Origin: Prevotella sp.
Lineage (GTDB): Bacteria > Bacteroidota > Bacteroidia > Bacteroidales > Bacteroidaceae
Direction: 5' to 3'
DNA: 10,953 nucleotides
Assembly: GCA_003483565.1 (NCBI GenBank)
Contig: DMYZ01000077.1
Span: 7,184-18,136 of the forward strand
In this document: positions 1 to 6,810 of the stretch, piece by piece
Layout: the number at the start of each line of letters is the position of its first letter
Position numbering within the stretch: position 1 is the first letter of the stretch
Position numbers and translations under genes: made by a program
Notes under the pieces: generated by a model
What the model was told of the DNA's origin: nothing
Seen by the model: the letters and a program-made list of their open reading frames with translations, nothing else
Database searches by the model: none

Positions 1-144
1 ATTGGTGAAACTAAATACATCAATGATTATAGCAGCAGTCTCCACAAAGATAATTTTTACGCATGTCAGTTCCATCCGGAAAAAAGTGGAAAAACAGGAG
101 AACAAATATTGAAAAATTTCTTAGAAATTGTAAAACAAGGATAA
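1..144 (+). CDS. hisH: Imidazole glycerol phosphate synthase, glutaminase subunit HisH (C-terminal fragment)
   Basis: The frame is open from the first base to a TAA at 142-144, giving the last 47 residues; the gene starts outside the window. It contains QFHPEKS at fragment residues 23-29, the block of class I glutamine amidotransferases that carries the His and Glu of the Cys-His-Glu triad; the nucleophile Cys lies upstream and is not visible. HisH hydrolyses glutamine and channels ammonia to HisF, which uses it to form imidazole glycerol phosphate and AICAR in the cytoplasm. The identity rests on this motif together with hisA, hisF and hisIE directly downstream. The next start codon follows after only three bases, so translation of hisA is probably coupled to this gene. 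Another class I amidotransferase could share the motif, but the operon context makes hisH nearly certain. Confidence 0.93.
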   Translation: MGETKYINDYSSSLHKDNFYACQFHPEKSGKTGEQILKNFLEIVKQG

Positions 145-147
145 GGT

Positions 148-888
148 ATGACTAAGAAAATAGAAATTATACCCGCTATTGATATTATAAATGGACAATG
201 TGTCCGACTTACCAAAGGTGACTATAATCAGAAAAAAGTTTATAATGCCAATCCTGTTGAAGTGGCTCAGAATTTTGAAAATTGCGGTTTTACCCGTCTG
301 CATATAGTTGATCTCGATGGCGCAAAATCCAAACATATTGTCAATGAAAAAGTCCTTGATGACATTGCCAGGACTACTCATCTGAAAATTGACTTTGGTG
401 GAGGCATAAAAACAAGAGATGATATTGAAAAGGCCTACGATCATGGAGCCTCTTTGGTGACAGTGGGGTCCATTGCTGTAACCTATCCAGATCTTTTTCT
501 TGAATGGCTCAGCCAATATGGTTCAGACCGACTTATCCTTGGAGCTGATGTAAGAAACGGCAAAATATCCATTAATGGATGGAAAAAAGATTCGTCAGAG
601 GATTTACTACCTTTTCTAAAAAAATACATAGACAAAGGAGTAAAAAACGTTCTCTGCACAGAAATAAGTAAGGATGGCACACTACAAGGACCTGCCCTTT
701 CCCTTTACAGTAAGATTATGGACAAGTATCCCCAGTTACATTTAATAGCCAGTGGTGGAGTCTCTTGTAATCAGGATATAGAAAATCTGGAAGCAGCAGG
801 TATCCCGGCTGTTGTTTTTGGAAAAGCGTTTTATGAAGGAAAGATTGATGTCAGCTTATTTGATTTTAATCAAATAGAAATTAATTAG
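148..888 (+). CDS. hisA: Phosphoribosylformimino-5-aminoimidazole carboxamide ribotide isomerase (HisA)
   Basis: This 246-residue protein is a full-length HisA, the (beta/alpha)8-barrel that opens the ribose ring of ProFAR to give PRFAR, the substrate of HisF. Seen directly: the N-terminal block IPAIDIINGQCVRL with the catalytic base Asp12, a phosphate-binding FGGGIK at 83-88, the second catalytic acid Asp134 in GADVRNGKISINGW, and the second-half phosphate loop ASGGVS near residue 202. The internal two-fold repeat typical of HisA/HisF is evident from the paired glycine loops. The ATG at 148 sits three bases after the hisH stop and places the first catalytic Asp at the usual distance from the N-terminus, so the start is secure. 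There is no strong Shine-Dalgarno site, as is common in Bacteroidetes. It is co-transcribed with hisH and hisF. Confidence 0.97.
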   Translation: MTKKIEIIPAIDIINGQCVRLTKGDYNQKKVYNANPVEVAQNFENCGFTRLHIVDLDGAKSKHIVNEKVLDDIARTTHLKIDFGGGIKTRDDIEKAYDHGASLVTVGSIAVTYPDLFLEWLSQYGSDRLILGADVRNGKISINGWKKDSSEDLLPFLKKYIDKGVKNVLCTEISKDGTLQGPALSLYSKIMDKYPQLHLIASGGVSCNQDIENLEAAGIPAVVFGKAFYEGKIDVSLFDFNQIEIN

Positions 889-894
889 CAAGCA

Positions 895-1662
895 ATGAAT
901 AATAAAGGATTAGCAAAAAGAATCATTCCTTGTCTTGACGTAAAAAATGGCGAGACCGTAAAGGGGACAAACTTTGTTCATCTACGCAGTGCCGGTGATC
1001 CAGTTGAACTGGGAAAAGCTTATAGTGAGGCCGGAGCTGACGAACTGGTATTTCTAGATATTACAGCAAGTGCTGAAGGGCGTAAAACCTTTACTAATAT
1101 GGTATCACGCGTAGCTGCTGAAATTAATATCCCCTTCACTGTAGGGGGGGGCATAAACGAAATTGCCGATGTCGATCGTCTGTTAAATGCTGGCGCTGAC
1201 AAAATAAGTATAAACAGTGCAGCCATACAACATCCAAAACTTATTGAACAAATTGCCCAGCATTACGGTTCACAAGTCTGCGTATGTGCCATTGATGCAC
1301 GTTATGATAAAGATGGGTGGTATTGCTATGTCAAGGGTGGACGGGAAAGGACAGACCTTAATCTTTTCGACTGGGCCAAAGAAGCTGCTGATAGAGGTGC
1401 CGGTGAAATTCTCTTTACCAGTATGAATAACGACGGAGTACAACAAGGTTTTGCTAATGAAGCTTTAGCTAGTCTGGCTGAGAATTTAAGCATTCCCATC
1501 ATAGCCAGTGGCGGAGCGGGTACAAAAGAACATTTCAAAGATGCTTTCATTAAAGGGAAAGCTGACGCAGCTTTGGCTGCCAGTGTGTTTCATTTTGGTA
1601 CGATTGCTATCCCTGATTTGAAAAAATATTTAAGAAAAGAAGGAATAAACGTAAGAATATAA
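895..1662 (+). CDS. hisF: Imidazole glycerol phosphate synthase, cyclase subunit HisF
   Basis: This 255-residue protein is a normal-length HisF, the barrel partner of HisH. It takes PRFAR plus channelled ammonia to imidazole glycerol phosphate and AICAR, the latter feeding back into purine synthesis. Visible landmarks are AKRIIPCLDVKNG with catalytic Asp15, LVFLDITAS near 51-59, phosphate loop VGGGIN at 83-88, the second catalytic acid Asp134 in CAIDARYD, and the second phosphate loop ASGGAGT near residue 205. Paralogy with the adjacent hisA is clear from the shared loop pattern. The ATG lies six bases after the hisA stop. The codons for the 83-88 loop contain an uninterrupted run of eight G (1144-1151), unusual in this AT-rich DNA; the reading frame is nevertheless intact. 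Its position directly before hisIE fits the standard bacterial his operon order. Confidence 0.97.
   Translation: MNNKGLAKRIIPCLDVKNGETVKGTNFVHLRSAGDPVELGKAYSEAGADELVFLDITASAEGRKTFTNMVSRVAAEINIPFTVGGGINEIADVDRLLNAGADKISINSAAIQHPKLIEQIAQHYGSQVCVCAIDARYDKDGWYCYVKGGRERTDLNLFDWAKEAADRGAGEILFTSMNNDGVQQGFANEALASLAENLSIPIIASGGAGTKEHFKDAFIKGKADAALAASVFHFGTIAIPDLKKYLRKEGINVRI
1144..1151 (+). repeat. G8 homopolymer inside hisF
   Basis: Eight consecutive G residues fall within gta-ggg-ggg-ggc-ata, encoding Val83 to Ile87 of HisF, the first phosphate-binding loop. Corresponding glycine codons in neighbouring hisA are mixed (ggt, gga, ggc), so the homopolymer is a codon choice and is not forced by the protein. 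Such tracts are replication-slippage hotspots; a gain or loss of one base would frameshift hisF about a third of the way in. Confidence 0.9.
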
Positions 1663-1667
1663 TTTAT

Positions 1668-2321
1668 ATGGAATTAGATTTCAAGAAAATGGGTGGACTC
1701 ATTCCTGCTATCATCCAAGATGCCGTAACCAAAAACGTTCTGATGATGGGTTTTATGAATGAAGAGGCCGTCAATAAGACAATAGAAACCAAGAAAGTAA
1801 CTTTTTGGAGTCGTTCCCGCCAATGCCTTTGGACAAAAGGAGAAACGTCTGGCAACTTTCTAAACCTCATCAGCATCAAAAGCGACTGTGATAATGATAC
1901 CCTACTTTTGGAAGTTCGTCCAGATGGACCGACCTGCCATAAAGGCACTGATACCTGTTGGGGAGAAGACAATAAATATAATCCTATATTTTTTCTCACT
2001 GAGTTACAGAACTTCATAGATATGCGTCACAAGGAAATGCCAGAAGGGAGCTATACAACAGCGCTCTTTAAAAAAGGCACCAAACGCATTGCACAAAAAG
2101 TTGGCGAAGAAGCCTTGGAAACAGTTATAGAAGCTGTATCTGGTACAGATGATAAAATTGTTTATGAAGGAGCTGACCTACTCTATCATCTGATAGTTCT
2201 CCTAACCGATAAGGGCATAAGAATAGAAGATTTAGCAGCTGAACTACTGAAACGCCACCAACCAGATTGGGATAAGGATCGGCGTCTGGCAAAATTTTTA
2301 GGAACATATAAAAGAAAATAA
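1668..2321 (+). CDS. hisIE: Bifunctional phosphoribosyl-AMP cyclohydrolase / phosphoribosyl-ATP pyrophosphohydrolase (HisIE)
   Basis: This 217-residue fusion carries out histidine steps 2 and 3: HisE removes pyrophosphate from PR-ATP and HisI opens the adenine ring of PR-AMP. The N-terminal HisI domain (about 1-105) shows the metal-binding block DCDND at 73-77 and the cysteine pair in TCHKGTDTC at 89-97 (Cys90 and Cys97). The C-terminal HisE domain (about 120-205) shows KVGEEALETVIEA at 144-156, with the MazG-like acidic helix, and EGADLLYHL at 167-175, whose acidic residues complete the magnesium site. Both halves look catalytically complete. The start ATG is five bases after hisF. It is the last his gene here; 17 AT-only bases separate it from the ATPase gene that follows, with no terminator, so transcription probably continues. 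Confidence 0.97.
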   Translation: MELDFKKMGGLIPAIIQDAVTKNVLMMGFMNEEAVNKTIETKKVTFWSRSRQCLWTKGETSGNFLNLISIKSDCDNDTLLLEVRPDGPTCHKGTDTCWGEDNKYNPIFFLTELQNFIDMRHKEMPEGSYTTALFKKGTKRIAQKVGEEALETVIEAVSGTDDKIVYEGADLLYHLIVLLTDKGIRIEDLAAELLKRHQPDWDKDRRLAKFLGTYKRK

Positions 2322-2338
2322 TAATATAATATAACATT

Positions 2339-3064
2339 ATGTTGGTAGATTACGAGAAGGTAAACGTTTATCAAGAAGATTATCTGGTCCTCCAAGATGT
2401 TAACTTTCATGTTGATGAAGGAGAATTCATTTATATAATTGGAAAAGTTGGATCAGGAAAAAGTTCCCTGATGAAAACCATTTACTGTGAACTTGATATA
2501 TATAAAGATGAGGCTGAAAAATGTGAAGTTCTCGGCCGTGACTTCAGAAATTTAAAACGGAAAGAAATACCAGCACTTCGCAAAGAGATGGGCATTATCT
2601 TTCAGGATTTCCAACTATTGCATGACCGCAGCGTAAATAAAAACTTACAATTTGTACTGAAAGCTACAGGCTGGACGGATAAAGTCAAGATTAAGGAACG
2701 AATCAATGAGGTACTGAAAGAAGTCGACATGGCAGATAAAATTGAAAGAATGCCCCATGAACTTTCTGGAGGAGAACAACAGCGCATTGCTATTGCGCGC
2801 GCTATTTTAAACCATCCAAAGATAATTATTGCAGATGAACCGACCGGCAATCTTGATCCAGAGACAGCTAGTAGTATCATTCAACTTCTCAAGGACATTA
2901 CGGCAACAGGCACGGCTGTCATCATAACGACCCACAACATACCTCTGCTGAGTAAATACCCAGGCATAGTATATCGCTGCAAGGATAAGCATATCGGTGA
3001 TGTTACCAGCGAATATAACCATCTGGACTTAACAGAAGATGCAGAATTCAGAGAAGAAAACTAA
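2339..3064 (+). CDS. ftsE: FtsE-type ABC transporter ATP-binding protein
   Basis: The 241-residue protein is a stand-alone ABC ATPase with all motifs intact: Walker A GKVGSGKSS at 35-43, Q-loop Gln89 in IIFQDFQLL, signature LSGGEQQR at 142-149, Walker B IIIADEP at 162-168, D-loop GNLDPETA, and H-loop His199. The sequence around FQDFQLL and the GNLD-type D-loop place it in the FtsE/LolD/MacB branch; FtsE is favoured by overall length and by my memory of this gene beside aspartate kinase and lysA in Bacteroidales. FtsE pairs with the membrane protein FtsX to drive ATP-dependent activation of peptidoglycan hydrolases at the division site. No ftsX lies in this window, so the partner is encoded elsewhere or the assignment is a different small-substrate ABC exporter. 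The last 20 or so residues form an acidic tail. It is probably co-transcribed with hisIE and lysC. Confidence 0.85.
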   Translation: MLVDYEKVNVYQEDYLVLQDVNFHVDEGEFIYIIGKVGSGKSSLMKTIYCELDIYKDEAEKCEVLGRDFRNLKRKEIPALRKEMGIIFQDFQLLHDRSVNKNLQFVLKATGWTDKVKIKERINEVLKEVDMADKIERMPHELSGGEQQRIAIARAILNHPKIIIADEPTGNLDPETASSIIQLLKDITATGTAVIITTHNIPLLSKYPGIVYRCKDKHIGDVTSEYNHLDLTEDAEFREEN

Positions 3065-3088
3065 AAAATAATACAAAAAGATACGACT

Positions 3089-4414
3089 ATGAAGGTTATG
3101 AAATTCGGAGGTACTTCTGTCGGCACGCCTGAGCGTATGAAAGAAGTATCCACATTAATCACAGAATCGGGCGAACCTACATTTATAGTGCTCTCTGCTA
3201 TGAGCGGCACAACCAATTCACTAGTTGAGATAAGCAATTATCTTTACAAGAAAAACCCAGAAGGTGCCAACGAAGTCATCAATAAGTTGGAAGATAAATA
3301 CATGAAACATGTAACAAATCTTTACTCTACTGATGAAATGAAAAAAAACACTCGTGAGTTTCTTTCGGGAGAATTCAATTATCTGCGTTCTTTCACAAAA
3401 GATCTTTTTACCTCTTTTGAGGAAAAAAGTATTGTTGCACAAGGTGAAATTATCAGTACGAACATGGTTGTCAATTATCTCAAAGAAACAGGAATTAAAG
3501 CTGTTTTGCTAAATGCACTTGACTTCATGCGTACAGACAAAAATGCAGAACCTGATCCTCAATATATCAAAGAGAAATTGCATGATGTCATGGAAGCTAA
3601 TCAAGGCTATCAAATCTATATAACGCAAGGTTTCATTTGCCGTAATGCCTACGGTGAAATTGATAATCTTCAACGAGGAGGATCTGACTATACAGCTTCT
3701 TTAATTGGTGCAGCTCTACCTGCTGATGAAATCCAGATCTGGACAGACATTGATGGCATGCACAACAACGATCCGCGTATTGTAGATCATACAGAAGCTG
3801 TACATCAGCTTAATTTTGAAGAAGCAGCTGAGTTAGCTTATTTTGGTGCAAAAATACTTCACCCGACTTGTGTCCAACCTGCCAAATATGCAGGTATACC
3901 CGTACGTCTGAAAAACACTATGGATCCTAAAGCTGAGGGGACTATCATTGACAACGTCATCATAAAGGGCAAAATCAAGGCCGTTGCTGCCAAAGACAAT
4001 ATCATTGCTATTAAAATAAAATCCAGCCGTATGCTCCTTGCCACAGGATTCCTGCGTAAAGTCTTTGAGATCTTTGAAAGCTATCAGACTCCTATTGATA
4101 TGATTACCACATCAGAAGTAGGCGTCAGTATGAGCATTGATAACGATACCCATTTAGATGAGGTTGTTGATGAGCTCAAGAAATACGGTACAGTTACAGT
4201 TGATTCCAACATGTGTATTATCTGTGTAGTAGGAGACCTAGACTGGAGTAATGTTGGCTTTGAAACTATAGCAACAGATGCTATGAAAGATATCCCTGTA
4301 AGAATGATATCTTATGGAGGATCCAACTACAATATATCTTTCTTAATCCGTGAAGCCGATAAAAAGAGAGCTTTACAGAATTTCAGCAAAATGCTATTCA
4401 ATAATAAAAAATAA
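3089..4414 (+). CDS. lysC: Aspartate kinase (aspartokinase), monofunctional with C-terminal ACT domains
   Basis: The 441-residue protein phosphorylates aspartate, the first committed step toward DAP, lysine, threonine and methionine. The kinase domain (about 1-290) shows KFGGTSVG at 5-12, LSAMSGTTNSL at 35-45, QGEIIST at 118-124, RGGSDYTA at 196-203 and WTDIDGMHNNDPR at 218-230, covering the nucleotide- and aspartate-binding blocks. Residues about 305-441 form two ACT-like modules (ITTSEVGVSMS near 340, then a MISYGGSNYNISFLI strand set), the usual site of allosteric feedback by lysine. There is no homoserine dehydrogenase domain, so this is a separate isozyme from ThrA-type fusions. Pairing with lysA immediately downstream suggests a lysine/DAP-dedicated, lysine-inhibited isozyme; that specificity is inferred. 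The 24-base gap upstream is too short for a lysine riboswitch. Confidence 0.95.
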   Translation: MKVMKFGGTSVGTPERMKEVSTLITESGEPTFIVLSAMSGTTNSLVEISNYLYKKNPEGANEVINKLEDKYMKHVTNLYSTDEMKKNTREFLSGEFNYLRSFTKDLFTSFEEKSIVAQGEIISTNMVVNYLKETGIKAVLLNALDFMRTDKNAEPDPQYIKEKLHDVMEANQGYQIYITQGFICRNAYGEIDNLQRGGSDYTASLIGAALPADEIQIWTDIDGMHNNDPRIVDHTEAVHQLNFEEAAELAYFGAKILHPTCVQPAKYAGIPVRLKNTMDPKAEGTIIDNVIIKGKIKAVAAKDNIIAIKIKSSRMLLATGFLRKVFEIFESYQTPIDMITTSEVGVSMSIDNDTHLDEVVDELKKYGTVTVDSNMCIICVVGDLDWSNVGFETIATDAMKDIPVRMISYGGSNYNISFLIREADKKRALQNFSKMLFNNKK

Positions 4415-4429
4415 AAGGATAAATCAACA

Positions 4430-5587
4430 ATGAAAGGACTATTTCCTATAGATAAATTTAAGAAAATACAGACGCCATTCTATTATTATGATACAGATTT
4501 GCTTCATCGGACTCTTCATGCAATCACAACAGAAGCAAATAAACACGAAGGCTTCATTGTACATTACGCCATTAAAGCAAATGCCAATCCAAAGATACTC
4601 AATGTTATTTGCCAAACAGGATTTGGTGTAGACTGTGTAAGCGGAGGCGAAATTACGAGAGCCTGCAGTGTCGGTTTTCCAACCAACAAGATTGTCTTTG
4701 CTGGTGTAGGGAAAAGTGATTGGGAAATAAATTTGGCTTTAGATAAGGACATCTTTTGCTTCAATGTAGAAAGCGTCCCAGAACTGGAAGTTATCAATGA
4801 ATTGGCTTCTGTAAAAGGCAAGATAGCCCGAGTAGCTTTTCGTATAAATCCTAACATAGGCGTCCACACTCATGCGAATATTACCACGGGGTTAGCTGAA
4901 AACAAATTTGGTATTGCTATGCGTGATATGATTCCGGTCATAGAAAAAGCTCAAAAGATGACAAATGTCAAATTTATAGGTCTTCACTTCCACATCGGAT
5001 CACAAATACTTGATATGGGAGATTTCGAAACACTATGTAATCGTATCAACGAATTGCAGGATTCTTTGGAGCAACACCATATCAAAGTTGAGCACATTAA
5101 TGTTGGCGGTGGATTAGGTATTGACTACAAACATCCAAACCGTGTACCAATACCTGATTTTAAAGAATATTTTGATACTTACGCACAACATCTGAAGTTA
5201 CGTTTAGGCCAAAAACTCCACTTTGAACTTGGACGGGCCGTAGTTGGTCAGATGGGGAGCTTGATTACTCGCACATTATATATCAAACAAGGCACAGCAA
5301 AACAGTTTGTTATTGTAGATGCCGGTATGACAGACCTGATACGTCCTGCTCTCTATCAAGCTTACCATAAGATAGAAAATATCAGTAGCGACGAAGCAAA
5401 AGAAACATACGATGTTGTAGGTCCGATCTGTGAGTCTAGTGATGTATTTGCAAAAGCTATTGATATAAATAAGAGTCATCGAGGTGATCTTATTGCACTA
5501 CGCTCAGCCGGGGCATACGGTGAAATTATGGCTAGCCAATACAATTGCCGTAAGCTTCCCATAGGTTATATTACTGAAGATTTATAA
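4430..5587 (+). CDS. lysA: Diaminopimelate decarboxylase
   Basis: This 385-residue PLP enzyme converts meso-diaminopimelate to L-lysine. It has the fold III alanine-racemase-like barrel with HYAIKANANP at 45-54 (PLP lysine Lys49), LHFHIGSQ at 185-192 (His188), the phosphate-binding GGGLG at 226-230, ELGR at 266-269, and the partner-subunit catalytic block CESSD at 334-338 with Cys334. The aromatic PLP contact is Tyr371 in MASQYNCR. The usual EPGR motif reads ELGR here, and only 14 residues follow Tyr371, shorter than many LysA proteins of about 415-420 residues; both may be lineage traits. An AAAGGA stretch at about 4414-4419 lies 10 bases before the ATG and is one of the few Shine-Dalgarno-like sites in the window. 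It shares an operon with aspartate kinase, matching first and last pathway steps. Confidence 0.95.
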   Translation: MKGLFPIDKFKKIQTPFYYYDTDLLHRTLHAITTEANKHEGFIVHYAIKANANPKILNVICQTGFGVDCVSGGEITRACSVGFPTNKIVFAGVGKSDWEINLALDKDIFCFNVESVPELEVINELASVKGKIARVAFRINPNIGVHTHANITTGLAENKFGIAMRDMIPVIEKAQKMTNVKFIGLHFHIGSQILDMGDFETLCNRINELQDSLEQHHIKVEHINVGGGLGIDYKHPNRVPIPDFKEYFDTYAQHLKLRLGQKLHFELGRAVVGQMGSLITRTLYIKQGTAKQFVIVDAGMTDLIRPALYQAYHKIENISSDEAKETYDVVGPICESSDVFAKAIDINKSHRGDLIALRSAGAYGEIMASQYNCRKLPIGYITEDL

Positions 5588-5600
5588 AAATTTTCCGAAA

Positions 5601-5642
5601 CATATTTGCTTAATCAAAATAATTACTACCTTTGCAAATATG
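5601..5642. repeat. 9-bp perfect inverted repeat bracketing the promoter and start codon
   Basis: CATATTTGC at 5601-5609 is the exact reverse complement of GCAAATATG at 5634-5642, with a 24-base spacer. The left arm contains the -33 element; the right arm contains the end of the -7 element, the expected transcription start and the ATG of the glycosyltransferase gene. It could be an operator for a dimeric regulator. In a read-through transcript from lysA, it could also form a stem that hides the start codon. Either role is inference. Confidence 0.6.
5605..5634 (+). promoter_or_regulatory. Bacteroidetes-type promoter (-33 TTTG, -7 TACCTTTG)
   Basis: The 52-base gap after lysA contains TTTG at 5605-5608 and TACCTTTG at 5627-5634, an exact match to the Bacteroidetes -7 consensus TAnnTTTG, followed by C as often seen. 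The spacer is 18 bases, slightly under the usual 19-21. The predicted start site (about 4-7 bases after the last G) falls at 5638-5641, on or next to the ATG at 5640, so the transcript would have essentially no leader. It would drive the glycosyltransferase, the following gene and fbp. This is a motif match only. Confidence 0.7.
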
Positions 5643-6782
5643 TTGGCAGTAGATGAAATAACAATTGCAGTCGGTGCAGCAGTAGTTCTATTAGCGATCA
5701 TTTCTTCGCTTATAAACCCTCTGCTGCATCACCTTTCTATAGATACTATGGAAGTTGAAGATAATCAGCTTCCCCCTATCTCTATTATCATTCCGGCACA
5801 CGACAGTGCCAATGCACTGGATAGAAACCTATCCCTGTTTTTAACTCAGGATTATCCTACAGATTATCAAGTTATTGTTATTACAGAAGAAGACCAAGGA
5901 GATACAGAAATGGTATTAAAGAAATATGCTAACAACAAGCATCTCTATACCACCTACATTCCTCTTTCTTCAAGGTACATGAGTAGAAAAAAACTCCAAA
6001 TCACTCTTGGTGTCAAGGCTGCTAAACACGAATGGATTATTCTTGTTGATCCATCCTGTCAACCCACTTCAGATTTATGGTTAAAAGCTATGTCATCTAA
6101 ATGTACAAAGGACTCCAATCTGATCTTAAGTTATGCATATTATAATCACAATACTTCTGATTACAAACGTTTTGAGCATATCCTCACTGCTCACTATTTG
6201 CTAAATAAGGCTATAAACAATACAGCTTATATAACAAACATGCCTAATATTGCTTTTCGTAAAAGCATTTTTCTCGACAAAGAAGGTTTTCTCGGCAATC
6301 TCCATCAAAGACGAGGTGAATATTTTTTCCTTGTTAACAAATATGCAGACAGCTCTCATACGAATGTTGTCCTTGATCGAAAAGCATGGCTAGAACAAGA
6401 AGTACCCAGTAACAGACACTGGCTCAACGGGCATCTCTTTTATCTTGCTGCTAAAAAAGATCTCAAAAGAAAGCACGGTATTCATGCCAAAGTTGTCTTC
6501 AATGAACTGCTACCTTTTTTTGATTTTCTAATTAATATAACAATAATTACTTATGCCACTATCCTACAAAACTGGGTTATACTGGGTTGCGCGATTCTAG
6601 CCTTGTTACTATTATACTTTATCCGAATTAGTATTGCCAAAAAAGCAATAAAACCTTTTGATGAAGATTTGCCTATGTGGAAGATGGCATTCCTTGAAAT
6701 TGGACTTCTTTGGAACCATTTACATTATTATATCGCATATATATTTGCCGACAAACGTGATTTTACATCTCATAAATTATAA
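5640..6782 (+). CDS. Membrane-anchored family 2-like glycosyltransferase
   Basis: The 380-residue protein has an N-terminal membrane segment (about 7-25), a cytoplasmic GT-A-like domain beginning with ISIIIPAHD at 47-55, and a C-terminal hydrophobic pair (about 290-308 and 311-330), the layout of family 2 synthases that act at the inner membrane. A GT2-style block NIAFRKSIF is at 203-211 and GEYFF at 226-230 sits where these enzymes have their acceptor-activating acid. The nucleotide-sugar DxD position reads LVDPSCQP (Asp137-Pro-Ser139), so the second Asp is missing, and the usual QxxRW is only loosely echoed by NRHW at 258-261. Substrate is unknown; surface polysaccharide or glycolipid synthesis is possible. 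The ATG at 5640 is supported by the membrane segment immediately after it. It heads a unit with the next two genes. Confidence 0.8.
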   Translation: MLAVDEITIAVGAAVVLLAIISSLINPLLHHLSIDTMEVEDNQLPPISIIIPAHDSANALDRNLSLFLTQDYPTDYQVIVITEEDQGDTEMVLKKYANNKHLYTTYIPLSSRYMSRKKLQITLGVKAAKHEWIILVDPSCQPTSDLWLKAMSSKCTKDSNLILSYAYYNHNTSDYKRFEHILTAHYLLNKAINNTAYITNMPNIAFRKSIFLDKEGFLGNLHQRRGEYFFLVNKYADSSHTNVVLDRKAWLEQEVPSNRHWLNGHLFYLAAKKDLKRKHGIHAKVVFNELLPFFDFLINITIITYATILQNWVILGCAILALLLLYFIRISIAKKAIKPFDEDLPMWKMAFLEIGLLWNHLHYYIAYIFADKRDFTSHKL

Positions 6783-6810
6783 ATAAAATTTATAAAGAAT
6801 TTTTATTGCA

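Noticed and set aside
1664..2017. 117-codon - strand open frame opposite hisIE.
   Set aside because: It is antisense to the conserved HisI domain and carries no domain signal; an artefact of codon composition.
3065..3088. Possible lysine riboswitch before aspartate kinase.
   Set aside because: The gap is only 24 bases, far shorter than the known lysine aptamer, and has no structure.
3341..3348. A8 tract in the aspartate kinase gene.
   Set aside because: It arises from adjacent Lys and Asn codons and such runs are common in AT-rich DNA.
6782..6807. Imperfect AT-only inverted repeat between the glycosyltransferase and the next gene.
   Set aside because: The arms differ in length by one base and are low complexity; no GC pairs or T-tract placement to make a terminator.
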